Assembly (NCBI RefSeq): GCF_020708045.1
Contig: NZ_JAJFES010000016.1
Span: forward strand, 48,363 to 112,362
Direction: 5' to 3'
DNA length: 64,000 bases
From: Massilia sp. IC2-278
GTDB taxonomy: Bacteria; Pseudomonadota; Gammaproteobacteria; Burkholderiales; Burkholderiaceae_D
Shown here: piece by piece, positions 8,401 through 17,047 of the stretch
Layout: every line of letters begins with the position of its first letter
How positions within the stretch are numbered: the stretch's first letter is position 1
Notes under the pieces: model-generated
What the model was told of the DNA's origin: nothing
What the model saw: only the letters and a program-made list of their open reading frames with translations
The model's database searches: none
Made by a program: the position numbers and the translations under genes

Positions 8401-11340
8401 CTCGCTGCTGTTCTCGTAGGCGTAGAAACCGCCGACCAGGCGGCGCCGGTGCGAGTAGCTCGTGCGCTGGAACAGGTCGACTTCGACCTGGCGCCCCGCC
8501 ACCGGCTTGCCGTGCACGTCCACCACCACGGCCTGCAGCTTGACCGGCTCCTTGTTCAGCCAGCTGACGGTCTTGATGCCGAGCATGACCTCCGACGGGA
8601 ACAGGCTGACCCGGGTCGCGGTCGTGAGCGTTTCGCCGTTCGCGTCCTGGTAGCTCAGCTCGGCCAACAGGGTGCGCGGACCGTCGATCGGCGGCAGGTC
8701 GCGCACGGCGATGCGCGCGCCGCCGTTGCGGTCGAGGGTGGCAGTCTGGGTGCGCGCGGCGTTTGCCGCGGCTTCGCTGCCTTCGGCCGTATTCGCCTGC
8801 TCGTCCGGCGCCTCCCCGCCCTCGTAGCCATCGTCGTAACCGTCTTCGTTGTAGCCCGTGCCTTCGCGCTCGATGCCCTCCTTGACGTCGCCGGCGGCAA
8901 AGGCAAAGCCCTCGTAGCCGGGGAACGCGGCGCCGCCGTATTCGAGCACGGTGCGCAGCTTGACCGGGGCCAGGCCGGCCGGGCCGCCGGACAGGTAGTT
9001 CACCTGGGCGTCGATGCTGACGCCGCGCGCCGCCACCACCGGCCCGCTCGGTCCTTTCAGCAGCGCCTTCATGGTCGGCACGCGGAACTGCTCGACCCGG
9101 AACTCGCCCGCCACCTGGCCGCCGATCACGACCTGGTATTCGCCGAGCTTGGCCTCCATCGGGATCTTCCATTCGCCGAGGGCGGCGCCGCCGGCATCCC
9201 AGCGCAGGGCAAAAGCGACCTTTTCGCCGCTGCCGCCGTGCACCAGCCAGCCTTTGGCCGGCAAGGGACCCTTGTCGGCGGCCGCACCCTCTTCACCCGG
9301 GTCCCCCTCGTCGTCGGCCCAGCGCGACACGTTCTGCGGCGCCTTGTCGCCGGCACGCACCAGGGCGATACCGGCGGCCACGCGGCGGCGCAGGAAGTGC
9401 TTCATGTGCACGGTTTCGCCGGCGCGCAGCAGGGTACGGTCGAAGACGGTGGCGACCAGGCGACTGTCGGTATCGACGCCCTCGGTGGAGACGTTGTAGC
9501 GCCAGGACTCGATGCCGCGCTGCCACTCCGACAGCGTGAAGGTGAAGTCCTCGCCGCTGCGCGCGGTAATGAAGAAGCCGCCGCCGGACTTGCAGCTTGA
9601 TGCACGCAGTTCCTTGCGGATGCGCGCCACGCCGCTGGCGTCGGTGCTGCCGCTCCAGAGCGGCTTGCCGGCGCAGTCGCGCACCGCCACCTGGGCGCCG
9701 GCTACCGGACGGCCCTTGTCGAGCGAGGTCACCCAGACCAGCGAGGAAGCTGCCCCATGCTTGAAGTGGGCGGCCAGGTTGGTCACTAGGGCAGCGGTGT
9801 GCACATAGGCCCGCTTGCCCTTGTCGTTGAGCGCCGCGCCCAGTTGCGGACTGCTGAGCTCGACCACGTAGAAGCCGGGTTTGCGCAGCGGGATGCCGAT
9901 CACCTCGAAGGCGCGGCGCCCGTTCGGCTTAGGCAGCGCGAAGCGCTCGATGCTGCCCTCGGCGCCCTTGCCCAGCACCTGCTCCTGGAGGCTGTGGTAC
10001 TGGCCGCTGCCCGCCTTGCGCATCCAGGCCAGCACGTCTTCCTCGCGGCTGACGCGCTGGCTGGCGCCGCTCGTGCGCACGGCGGTGGCCAGGGCCGGCT
10101 CGACGTTGCGCACCGTGACCGGCAGCATGCGGTCGCCGCGCGCTTCGATGATGCCGAAGGGCGCGGCGAACTTCACCAGCGGCGGCTGGCGGTCGGTGCG
10201 CAGGACCAGTTTCGTCTTCGCGCGCAGCACCGGGCTGCGGCCGGCGTCGTCCTTCAGGCCAGGAGGCAGCAGCAGGCGCAGTTCCGCGCGTTCCGGGAAG
10301 GGGCCGGCAAACGACATGCCGGTGACATGGCCGGCATGCTCGTCATCGAACTTTGCTGGGTAGCGCTTGCCGCCCGGCCCTTCGAGGGCGATGGCCTGGG
10401 CATCCTTCAGCGCCACCGGCGCGCTGAAGCCGACGCGCACCGGCAGGAAAGGCACGCAGCCGGCGCGCGCATTCACGCGCTCGCAGCTGGCCGAGACCGT
10501 GAAGTCGGGACGGGTGCGGAAGTCGAGCTGCTGGTCCTCGGTGGTGGCGATGCCGTTCGGCGCGGCCACGCCCTTGCCCCACATCAGCGCGATTTCCTTG
10601 TTCGGCGGCAGCGTGCGGCGGCACTGCACCACGGCCAGCGGCAGCTCGCCGGAAAGCGGCACGTTATCGCGCCAGCTGCGCCCGCGCGCCTTGAACCAGC
10701 GGCCCAGGTGGCCGTCGATGAAGTCGCGCCGCACGGCGCGGATGCGTTCGCGTTCCTCGCCTTCCAGCACGCGCAGCGGGATTTTCTCGTTGATGCCCTC
10801 GGCGCGGCACCAGGCATGGCGCGCGATGCTGGCCGGCGCCACCTGGGCATCCAGCGCCAGCACGAAGATCTGGCTTTCGTCGATGTGGCCGGAACCCTCG
10901 TAGGGCCGGGTGCGCACCACGGCCGGGCCGCCGGTGGTGAAGGCAAAGGCGCGCTGCCCGCCCAGCGGCTTGCCGGCCAGGTCGCGGCTGTCGTCGCGCA
11001 GGGTGAAGCGGCAGGCCGTCGCGCCGGGCAGGTCGGCGTCGAAGTCGTAGCTCCAGTTGGCGCCGTCGATCCAGCGGCCCTTGCCCTTGGCCGGGCAGTC
11101 GACGGCGAAGGGGTCGGCGCCGCGCGGGTCGCCAAAGGCAACCATGGGCTGGGTGAAGCGCGCCGTCACCTGGCGCACCTGGCGCACTTCGCCCTCGGGC
11201 GAGAACGACTCCACGCTTGTCTGCGCCGAAGCCGAAGCCGGGGCCGGCGCCTGAGACTGCGGCCCCGGCGCCCCGGATTGCGCCGCCTGCGCGCAGAAGG
11301 ATAAAGCCATCAGAAACAACACTCGGGGCAAGGCGCGCAT
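5479..11340 (-). CDS. bacterial alpha-2-macroglobulin (large type)
   Basis: This is a 1953-residue periplasmic protease-trap protein. It starts with a signal peptide (M-R-A-L-P-R-V-L-F-L..., cleavage near A-Q-A); no acceptable lipobox is present, so unlike E. coli YfhM it may be soluble or held by another means. Successive macroglobulin-like beta domains follow, then a central extended region, and the thioester motif C-F-E-Q with Cys at residue ~1484, intact for covalent capture of attacking proteases. The C-terminal receptor-like domain contains a Gly/Ser-rich insert with several G-G-G-W/Y-G-G elements near the end. It is the first gene of a two-gene operon with pbpC. Family length (about 1650-2000) fits. 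Confidence 0.93.
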   Translation of the reverse strand: MRALPRVLFLMALSFCAQAAQSGAPGPQSQAPAPASASAQTSVESFSPEGEVRQVRQVTARFTQPMVAFGDPRGADPFAVDCPAKGKGRWIDGANWSYDFDADLPGATACRFTLRDDSRDLAGKPLGGQRAFAFTTGGPAVVRTRPYEGSGHIDESQIFVLALDAQVAPASIARHAWCRAEGINEKIPLRVLEGEERERIRAVRRDFIDGHLGRWFKARGRSWRDNVPLSGELPLAVVQCRRTLPPNKEIALMWGKGVAAPNGIATTEDQQLDFRTRPDFTVSASCERVNARAGCVPFLPVRVGFSAPVALKDAQAIALEGPGGKRYPAKFDDEHAGHVTGMSFAGPFPERAELRLLLPPGLKDDAGRSPVLRAKTKLVLRTDRQPPLVKFAAPFGIIEARGDRMLPVTVRNVEPALATAVRTSGASQRVSREEDVLAWMRKAGSGQYHSLQEQVLGKGAEGSIERFALPKPNGRRAFEVIGIPLRKPGFYVVELSSPQLGAALNDKGKRAYVHTAALVTNLAAHFKHGAASSLVWVTSLDKGRPVAGAQVAVRDCAGKPLWSGSTDASGVARIRKELRASSCKSGGGFFITARSGEDFTFTLSEWQRGIESWRYNVSTEGVDTDSRLVATVFDRTLLRAGETVHMKHFLRRRVAAGIALVRAGDKAPQNVSRWADDEGDPGEEGAAADKGPLPAKGWLVHGGSGEKVAFALRWDAGGAALGEWKIPMEAKLGEYQVVIGGQVAGEFRVEQFRVPTMKALLKGPSGPVVAARGVSIDAQVNYLSGGPAGLAPVKLRTVLEYGGAAFPGYEGFAFAAGDVKEGIEREGTGYNEDGYDDGYEGGEAPDEQANTAEGSEAAANAARTQTATLDRNGGARIAVRDLPPIDGPRTLLAELSYQDANGETLTTATRVSLFPSEVMLGIKTVSWLNKEPVKLQAVVVDVHGKPVAGRQVEVDLFQRTSYSHRRRLVGGFYAYENSSEIKRIGAACSGQTDARGLLACEVAAPVQGNLILRARTQDADGRAVVSHTEAWAGAGAEAEARDDNWFEVSDNDRIDLLPAKPRFEPGEDARFQVRAPFRSGTVLVTVEREGILETWVRRFSAKDTTISVPIKGSYAPNVFVSAMVVRGRVAGVQPTALVDLGKPAYKLGIAEVKVGWAAHELKVAVSTDKEVYKVRDRAQVRVKVTRLDGKALPAGAEVALAAVDAGLLELMPNESWKLLEAMMRQRSLQVQTSTAQMQVVGKRHFGRKAVAHGGGGGRGMSRELFETLLLWQGKVKLDAKGEATLPVPLNDSLTSFRIVAVANAGAGLFGTGATDIRSTQDLMLMSGLPPLVREGDRLRAGFTLRNASERSLQVQLSASVSADGGQARAQAPQSVRLEPGESREVGWDLTVPQAQALRWQVDARTGEGAGTGDSLRIVQKVTAAVPVRVMQATLLQLDAPKTIPVARPQDALPGYGGIRTTFTPRLAGSMAGVRDYMAAYPYTCFEQNTSRAVALRDAKMWEGLAATLPAHLDSDGMLKYFASMLEGSDSLTAYVLSVTSEAGYAIAPEQRERMEAALVAFVEGKLTRGQSLRSGDLAVRKLAALEALSRTQEVRDAWLESIRIEPNLWPTSAVLDWYLVLQRTPGLAEHDTRMAQAERILRARLTLAGTTMGFSTEASDDWWWLMASPDVNANRLLLAMLDNPSWQGDMGRLARGALGRQQRGRWNTTLANAWGVLAMEKFSDKFEAVPVTGKSSAVLAANAGNASASPAAWSGAVPATVLQAWPQAGSGQLTLRHEGGGKPWATVQSLAAVPLKAPLSAGYRIKRTVTPVEQAKQGAWSRGDVYRVNLVIDAQSDMTWVVVDDPIPASASILGSSLGGDSQLAGGGRRSGGRGGDTWGGGGWGYGGLEYEERTHGAFRAYYSFVPKGQFSVEYTVRLNNAGNFSLPPTRVEAMYNPETFGELPNPVLAVGP

Positions 11341-11441
11341 CGGTTCTCCGACTGGATCGTCGCCGCCGGCCCGAAGCAGCGCACCACGCGTGCTTACCGT
11401 GCTCGACAGCTACCTGAGTGTTGCAAAAAGGCACAACGTTG

Positions 11442-12515
11442 TCAACGGAATAAGGCTCCCCGCGTGCGCAGGCGGCGCCGCCAGCCGACCAGGGTGCAGC
11501 CAGCCAGCAACATGCCCCAGGTGGCCGGCTCGGGCACGGCCGGGACCAGGTCGAGCCGCACCGCATGGCAGCTGCCGTCTCGGCAGGCGGTACCGGCGAT
11601 CTGGCCCAGGTCGTTGATGGCATTCGCCTCGGAGATCACCCAGCCGGAGGCGGGGTCGATCAGGGTATTCAGGTCATAAAAGCTGCCATGTTCGAAGAGG
11701 AAGCCACGCTCGCTGGCGAAGTTGCCGAACCAGCCGACCACCTGGCTCGCATTATTGATGCCGTAGGCGAAACTGTTGGCGCCACCGCTCAGCGCGCCGA
11801 TATCGGTGAGCACGCCGTCGTCCCACATGAACGCGGTGCGCGGATACAGTTCCGGGCCGTTCGGCAGCAGGTTGCCGAAGCCGACGATCTGGTCGTGGTC
11901 GTTGATGGCCGTGGCCTCGCTCCACGGACCCGGGAACTGGGCGATCTCGCTCATGGCGCCGTCGCGGTAGAGGAAAGGCGTGAGCGGGTAGTTCGGTGCG
12001 CCGCCGATGTCGCTGCCGCCGACCACGTGGCCCTGATTGTTGACGCCGTAGGCCCGGCTCTGGAAGCCGTACACGGTGCCGAGGTCGGTGGTGACGCCGT
12101 TCTGCCAGCTGATGGCGTGGCGCACGAAGCCGTTTTCGGCGTCCTCGAATTCGGCCATGCCGACCACGACGCCGTCGTTGTTCAGCCCGCGGGCGGTGGT
12201 GAAGCCCCAGCCGGTGATCGCGGTCATCACGCCGCCGCTGTAGAAGAAGCCGTTGTTGCCGGAATGGCCGGCGACCTGGCCGGAATCGTTGATGCCGAAC
12301 GCTGTGCCGCTGCCGAGGTCGATGTAGGCGGCGCCGTCGTGCAGCCAGGCGTTGTCGCCGTTCGCGCCGACGACCTGGCCGGAGAGGTTGATGTCCCAGG
12401 CGCGGCTGTCGGGGCCGGCCAGGACGGTGACGGTGTAGCGCGGGTCGGCGGCGGCGAGCAGCGGCATGGCCAGGAACAGGCCTGCCGCGAACCGCGCCAG
12501 CAAGGGGGTTCGCAT
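11442..12515 (-). CDS. PEP-CTERM protein with HAF-type repeats
   Basis: The product is a 357-residue secreted protein. A signal peptide (residues 1-~23, ending L-L-A-A-A-D) is followed by about seven repeats containing I-N-D/N-x-G-Q-V-V/A-G (for example G-I-N-D-S-G-Q-V-A-G), the HAF repeat probably forming a beta-propeller-like fold. The C-terminus is a PEP-CTERM sorting signal: V-P-E-P-A-T-W, a hydrophobic stretch, then R-R-R-L-R. Such proteins are recognised by exosortase, cleaved and exported, usually in exopolysaccharide-producing bacteria; the exosortase is not in this window. ATG 12515 is chosen because GGAGG lies 5 bases upstream on the minus strand. Transcribed alone. Confidence 0.88.
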   Translation of the reverse strand: MRTPLLARFAAGLFLAMPLLAAADPRYTVTVLAGPDSRAWDINLSGQVVGANGDNAWLHDGAAYIDLGSGTAFGINDSGQVAGHSGNNGFFYSGGVMTAITGWGFTTARGLNNDGVVVGMAEFEDAENGFVRHAISWQNGVTTDLGTVYGFQSRAYGVNNQGHVVGGSDIGGAPNYPLTPFLYRDGAMSEIAQFPGPWSEATAINDHDQIVGFGNLLPNGPELYPRTAFMWDDGVLTDIGALSGGANSFAYGINNASQVVGWFGNFASERGFLFEHGSFYDLNTLIDPASGWVISEANAINDLGQIAGTACRDGSCHAVRLDLVPAVPEPATWGMLLAGCTLVGWRRRLRTRGALFR

Positions 12516-12633
12516 CACATCCTCCATCAAAGTCGATCTATACAGTCAGCGTAACTGCCGCGTTGGCTGCGCGTTTGCGCAAGCGCAGCGGTAGCGAAGA
12601 TCGATTTTGCTCAAGGAATTTGTTTGCGGATAA

Positions 12634-12660
12634 GAAAAAGGGCGACTGGTGTCGCCCTTT
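12634..12660 (-). terminator. intrinsic terminator of the chemoreceptor gene
   Basis: Stem AAAGGGCGAC / GTCGCCCTTT with a 4-base loop; on the minus strand it is followed by a T run. It lies about 130 bases beyond the chemoreceptor stop on the same strand. Confidence 0.7.
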
Positions 12661-12740
12661 GGGAATGCGTGTGTGTTGGGGTTCGTGGTGCTGTTGGCGT
12701 TAACGCATATCAGTTTGTTCGGCCAACAATGTTCAGCGTT

Positions 12741-12770
12741 CCGCGTGGGCACGGGGTGCCCACCCTACGA
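12741..12770. repeat. REP-like palindrome (GTGGGCA...TGCCCAC-CCTAC)
   Basis: GTGGGCA (12745-12751) and TGCCCAC (12757-12763) form a 7-bp stem and are followed by CCTAC. The same core recurs near 27.36, 27.51, 47.98 and 48.09 kb and, more decayed, at 36.8 and 62.4 kb, so this is one solitary member of a dispersed family. It lies in the gap downstream of the chemoreceptor gene. Confidence 0.7.
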
Positions 12771-12788
12771 CACGGGCGTGTCCGGTGC

Positions 12789-14498
12789 CTAGAACTCTTC
12801 CCAGCCGTCGCCGGCGGTGACGGCAGCCTTCGACGGTTCGGCGGCAGGTTTCGCCGTGGCGGCGGGCTTGGCCGCTGCAGGGCGTGCCGTCGGCCTGGCC
12901 AGTTGTGCGCGGGCCGGGGCGGCCTTGGCGGCCGGCGCAGCGGTGCGTACGAGGCTTTCTTCGATGCGGAAGGCGCCGACGGTGCGCGCCAGCGTCGAGG
13001 CTTCCTGCTGCAGCGACTGGGCCGCGGCCGATGCTTCCTCGACCAGGGCCGCGTTCTGCTGGGTGGTCTGGTCCATCTGCGCGATGGCCGCGTTCACCTG
13101 CTCGATGCCGGCGGTCTGCTCCTGGCTGGCGGCGGTGATCTCGGCCATGATGTCGGTCACGCGGCTGACGCTCTGCACGATCTCGTTCATGGTGGCGCCG
13201 GCCTGGTCGACCAGGGCCGCGCCGTGGTGCACCTTGTCCACCGAGTCGTCGATCAGCAGCTTGATTTCCTTGGCGGCGGCAGCCGAGCGCTGGGCCAGGC
13301 TGCGCACTTCGCCGGCCACGACCGCGAAGCCGCGGCCCTGCTCGCCGGCACGGGCCGCTTCCACGGCGGCGTTCAGCGCCAGGATGTTGGTCTGGAAGGC
13401 GATGCCATCGATCACGGAAATGATCTCCACGATCTTGCCCGCCGACGTGTTGATCGCGCCCATGGTCTGGACCACCTGCGCCACCACCACGCCGCCCTTG
13501 CCCGCCACTTCCGAGGCCGAGCCGGCCAGCATGTTGGCCTGGCGCGCGTTGTCGGCGTTCTGCTTCACGGTCGAGGTCAGTTCTTCCATCGAGGACGCGG
13601 TTTCTTCCAGCGAGCCGGCCTGCTGCTCGGTGCGCGACGACAGGTCGAGGTTGCCGTCGGCGATTTCGCTCGAGGCGGTGGCGATGTTGTCGGTGCCGGC
13701 GCGCACCCGGGTCACGATCTCGACCAGGGAATCGTTCATGTCCTTCAGCGCTGCCATCAGGCGGCCGGTTTCGTCGTTCGAGCGCACCTCGATCTGCTGG
13801 GTCAGGTCGCCCTGGGCCACGCCGCCGGCGATCTTCACGGCGGCCTGCAGCGGGATGACAATGGCGCGCACCAGCATCCAGCCGAGCACGCTTGCCACGA
13901 GCACGCCGAATACCAGGCCGGCGATGCAGACCGCCAGCACCAGGCGGTACATCGCCTGCGATTCCTCGTAATTCGCCTTGGCCGAGGTTTGCTGCAGTTC
14001 CACCAGCTCGGTCACGGTCTTGTTCATCGGCGTGAACAGGCGCTGCATGTCGCCGTTCACGATCTCGGCGGCGCGCGCGGTGTCGCGGGCGCGAACGGCG
14101 GCGACGGCCGGGTTCAGGCCACCTTCGACAAACGCCTTGCGTTCGACGGCGAAACGCTCGGCAAGCGCCTTTTCGTCGGCCGCCATCTCGGTGCCCAGGT
14201 ATTCGGTCCAGCGCGCCGCCACGTGCTTGGCGTTGGCTTCCACCTGCTCGATGACCGCGTCGGTGTTCTGGGCATTCGGCAGGCTGGCCTTGGCCAGGTT
14301 CAGCTGGTTCAGCGTCATCAGGCGGCCGATTTCGTCGAGATCGGCCAGGGCCAGCAGGCGGTCGCTGTACATGTGCTCGAGTGCCTCGTTCGACTTGTTC
14401 AGGTTGAGGATGCCGATCGCAAAGCCGACGATCAGCTCGAAGACGAGGAAACCGAGCACGAAGATCAGGCGCGACTTGATGGTGAGATTCTTGAACAT
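12789..14498 (-). CDS. methyl-accepting chemotaxis protein
   Basis: A 569-residue transmembrane chemoreceptor. TM1 is at residues ~10-30, a four-helix-bundle-type periplasmic sensor at ~31-188, TM2 at ~189-211, then a HAMP linker and a long signalling coiled coil. The hairpin tip contains I-A-F-Q-T-N-I-L-A-L-N-A-A-V-E-A-A-R-A-G, the CheA/CheW contact, flanked by Gln/Glu-rich methylation helices. After an Ala/Pro-rich tether (residues ~515-560) it ends in G-W-E-E-F, which resembles the W-E-x-F pentapeptide that docks CheR/CheB. It reports ligand or envelope state to the flagellar kinase CheA; no other che genes are nearby, so it is an orphan receptor. The ligand cannot be told from sequence. 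Confidence 0.95.
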   Translation of the reverse strand: MFKNLTIKSRLIFVLGFLVFELIVGFAIGILNLNKSNEALEHMYSDRLLALADLDEIGRLMTLNQLNLAKASLPNAQNTDAVIEQVEANAKHVAARWTEYLGTEMAADEKALAERFAVERKAFVEGGLNPAVAAVRARDTARAAEIVNGDMQRLFTPMNKTVTELVELQQTSAKANYEESQAMYRLVLAVCIAGLVFGVLVASVLGWMLVRAIVIPLQAAVKIAGGVAQGDLTQQIEVRSNDETGRLMAALKDMNDSLVEIVTRVRAGTDNIATASSEIADGNLDLSSRTEQQAGSLEETASSMEELTSTVKQNADNARQANMLAGSASEVAGKGGVVVAQVVQTMGAINTSAGKIVEIISVIDGIAFQTNILALNAAVEAARAGEQGRGFAVVAGEVRSLAQRSAAAAKEIKLLIDDSVDKVHHGAALVDQAGATMNEIVQSVSRVTDIMAEITAASQEQTAGIEQVNAAIAQMDQTTQQNAALVEEASAAAQSLQQEASTLARTVGAFRIEESLVRTAAPAAKAAPARAQLARPTARPAAAKPAATAKPAAEPSKAAVTAGDGWEEF

Positions 14499-14752
14499 GT
14501 AAAAGCCCGCGATGGGGTAACAGTTGGTCGGCAGCAGGTTCGGGACCGGCCGGCTCCCTTGATTATAGGAACAAGTGAATCCGTACGGAAACTTTCTGTC
14601 TAATACCTTACTGGTTTCATGGGTTTATCGTCGTCCTTGCACAACAAGCGTTGACAGAGCGTCATGGGCTGTGGGCGGGTCCTTCCCTGCGGGCCGCAGC
14701 GTTTGCCTATAGAATGCTGCGATTCAATTGATGTTTAAAACAAGAGGCAGCC

Positions 14753-16153
14753 ATGACCCTCCCCATCCTCCTCAACCTGGCCGTTGCCGCCGCCGTCTGC
14801 GTCCTGCTCTACCGCATGCAGGCGAGCCACCAGTCGTTCACGCGGCGCGTGTTCACCGGCCTCGGCCTGGGCGTGGTGCTGGGCGCGGCCCTGCAAGCCA
14901 TCTACGGCGCCGCCTCGCAGGAAGTCGCCGGCACGAATGCCTGGCTCGACGTGGTCGGCAGCGGCTACGTGAAGCTGCTGCAGATGATCGTGATCCCGCT
15001 GATCATGGTGTCCATCATCGGCGCCATCCTGAAATTGCGCGACGCCGCCTCGCTCGGCAAGATCAGCGCGCTCACCATCGGCATCCTGATCGCCACCACC
15101 GCCGTGGCGGCCCTGATCGGCATCGCCATGGCCAAGGTGTTCGGCCTGTCGGCGGTGGGCCTCACGGCCTCGGCCGCGGAAGTGGCGCGCGGCGAATACC
15201 TGCAGGGTTCGCTCTCGACGGCCAAGGAAATCTCCCTGCCGTCGATGATCCTGTCGTTCATCCCGGCCAATCCCTTCCTCGACATGACCGGCGCGCGCAA
15301 GACCTCGACGATTGCCGTGGTCCTGTTCTCGGTCTTCATCGGCATTGCCGCGACCGGCATCGCAGCCAAGAAGCCGACCGAATTCGCCTCCTTCAGCCAC
15401 TTCGTGCACGTCGCCCACACCATCGTGATGCGCATGGTGACCCTGGTGCTGCGCCTGACGCCGTTCGGCGTGTTCGCCCTGATGACGAAAGTGGTTGCCG
15501 GCTCCAGCCTGCAGGACATCCTGAATTTGCTGAACTTCGTGCTCGCTTCCTACAGCGCCCTGTTCCTGATGTTCGGCGTGCACCTGCTGCTGGTCGCCCT
15601 GGCCGGCTACAACCCGCTGCGCTACGTGAAGAAGATCCTGCCCGTGCTGGTGTTCGCCTTCACCTCGCGCACCAGCGCCGGCGCCATTCCCATGAACGTG
15701 GCGACCCAGACCCGCCGCCTCGGCGTGCCCGAGGGCATCGCCAACTTTGCCGCCTCGTTCGGCGCCACCATCGGCCAGAACGGCTGCGCCGGCATCTATC
15801 CGGCCATGCTGGCGGTGATGATCGCGCCCACGGTCGGCATCGACCCGTGGAACATCGGCTTCCTGCTGCCGCTGGTGGCCATCGTCGTGTTCGGTTCGAT
15901 CGGCGTGGCCGGCGTGGGCGGCGGCGCCACCTTTGCCGCCCTGATCGTGCTGTCGGCGCTCGATTTGCCGGTGGCGCTGGCGGGCCTGTTGATCTCGATC
16001 GAGCCCCTGATCGACATGGGCCGCACCGCCCTGAACGTGAGCGGCTCGATTACCGCCGGCACCCTGACCGCGCGCGCCCTCGGCGCCAGCAACATGGCGG
16101 TATTCAATAGTGATGCGGAAACGAATCTGGACGGCGAAGAGCAAACCGCCTGA
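14753..16153 (+). CDS. tcyP: L-cystine / dicarboxylate-amino acid:cation symporter
   Basis: A 466-residue inner-membrane transporter of the DAACS (sodium:dicarboxylate symporter) fold, with about eight to ten hydrophobic segments and two re-entrant hairpins. The sequence start, L-L-N-L-A-V-A-A-A-V with L-L-Y-R-M-Q, followed by G-L-G-L-G-V-V-L-G, and the loop F-T-S-R-T-S-A-G-A-I-P-M-N fit the TcyP (YdjN) subgroup that takes up L-cystine. The Ser-rich hairpin R-T-S-A-G plus G-G-G-A-T-F near the end are substrate-site regions of this fold. It stands alone with a short hairpin terminator overlapping its stop. Substrate assignment is by family resemblance; a glutamate or C4-dicarboxylate carrier is the alternative. 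Confidence 0.8.
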   Translation: MTLPILLNLAVAAAVCVLLYRMQASHQSFTRRVFTGLGLGVVLGAALQAIYGAASQEVAGTNAWLDVVGSGYVKLLQMIVIPLIMVSIIGAILKLRDAASLGKISALTIGILIATTAVAALIGIAMAKVFGLSAVGLTASAAEVARGEYLQGSLSTAKEISLPSMILSFIPANPFLDMTGARKTSTIAVVLFSVFIGIAATGIAAKKPTEFASFSHFVHVAHTIVMRMVTLVLRLTPFGVFALMTKVVAGSSLQDILNLLNFVLASYSALFLMFGVHLLLVALAGYNPLRYVKKILPVLVFAFTSRTSAGAIPMNVATQTRRLGVPEGIANFAASFGATIGQNGCAGIYPAMLAVMIAPTVGIDPWNIGFLLPLVAIVVFGSIGVAGVGGGATFAALIVLSALDLPVALAGLLISIEPLIDMGRTALNVSGSITAGTLTARALGASNMAVFNSDAETNLDGEEQTA

Positions 16154-16175
16154 GCGAATTTTTCGCTGTTTTTTT
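16153..16175 (+). terminator. short intrinsic terminator after tcyP
   Basis: AGCGAA-TTT-TTCGCT stem (16153-16167) starts on the last base of the stop codon, followed by G and seven T residues. The stem is short but the T-tract is good. Confidence 0.6.
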
Positions 16176-16264
16176 CGTAATTTGTTAGCAAAAAGTATCG
16201 TGCGCTGACCCGCTGCAGAATCCGTCTATGATGACGTCATGTCAATAATCATGGCGGGCAGCTA

Positions 16265-17029
16265 ATGGAACGGAAGTGGCCTCAGGAAATCTGGCTGGTC
16301 AGGCACGGTCAAAGCGCGGGTAACGTCGCGCGCGACGTGGCCGAGGCGGCGGCCGGGCACATGATCGACATCGCCGAGCGCGACGTCGACGTGCCCCTGT
16401 CCGAGCTCGGCATCCGCCAGTCCGAGGCCCTCGCTTCCTGGTTCGCCGCCCTGCCCGAGGCCGAGCGCCCGAACGTGGTGCTGCACTCTCCTTATGTGCG
16501 CGCCGCCGAAACCGCCAACATCCTGATGCGCCGCCTCGAGCGCGAATCCTTCCTGGCCGTGCACCACGACGAGCGCCTGCGCGAAAAGGAATTCGGCATC
16601 CTCGACCGCCTCACCACGCACGGCATCGCCCACAAGTATCCCGAGCTGTACGCCCAGCGCCAGCACGTCGGCAAGTTCTATTTCCGCCCGCCCGGCGGCG
16701 AGAGCTGGTGCGACGTCGTCCTGCGCCTGCGCAGCCTGCTCGACACCATCGCGCGCGAATACGGCGGCGAGCGCGTGCTCATCGTGGCGCACCAGGTCAT
16801 CGTCAACTGCTTCCGCTACCTGATCGAGCGCCTCGACGAAGCCAGCATCCTGGCCTTCGACCGCGCCGAAGACGTGCCGAACTGCTCGGTGACCTCGTAT
16901 GCCTTCGATGCCGACGCCGGCAAGCGCGGCAAGCTGGTGCTGCGCCTGGTGAATTTCGTCGCCCCGCTGGAAGCGAGCGGCACGCCGGTCACGGTCAGCA
17001 AGGACGTGCCGGCGGCGCCCAAGGCCTGA
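16265..17029 (+). CDS. histidine phosphatase family protein (phosphoglycerate mutase-like)
   Basis: 254 residues of the branch-1 histidine phosphatase fold. The catalytic R-H-G motif is present (L-V-R-H-G-Q-S-A-G-N, residues ~12-21, His as nucleophile), a second arginine follows in S-P-Y-V-R-A-A-E-T-A, and the second catalytic His is in V-A-H-Q-V near residue 177. The D-I-A-E-R-D-V-D-V-P-L-S-E-L-G segment is typical of cobC/gpmB-like broad-specificity phosphatases. Substrate is not predictable. It is followed after 18 bases by the NAD(P)H-hydrate dehydratase gene, likely in one transcript, which may hint at a metabolite-repair role, but this is inference. Confidence 0.88.
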   Translation: MERKWPQEIWLVRHGQSAGNVARDVAEAAAGHMIDIAERDVDVPLSELGIRQSEALASWFAALPEAERPNVVLHSPYVRAAETANILMRRLERESFLAVHHDERLREKEFGILDRLTTHGIAHKYPELYAQRQHVGKFYFRPPGGESWCDVVLRLRSLLDTIAREYGGERVLIVAHQVIVNCFRYLIERLDEASILAFDRAEDVPNCSVTSYAFDADAGKRGKLVLRLVNFVAPLEASGTPVTVSKDVPAAPKA

Positions 17030-17047
17030 CCCCTACCCGAACCGACC

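Noticed and set aside
5653..11304. Long plus-strand ORFs (for example 5653-7467, 8260-9600, 9799-11304) opposite the alpha-2-macroglobulin gene
   Set aside because: They are antisense frames kept open by high G+C codon use; their products are Ala/Arg/Gly/His-rich with no domains, while the minus-strand gene is clearly coding.
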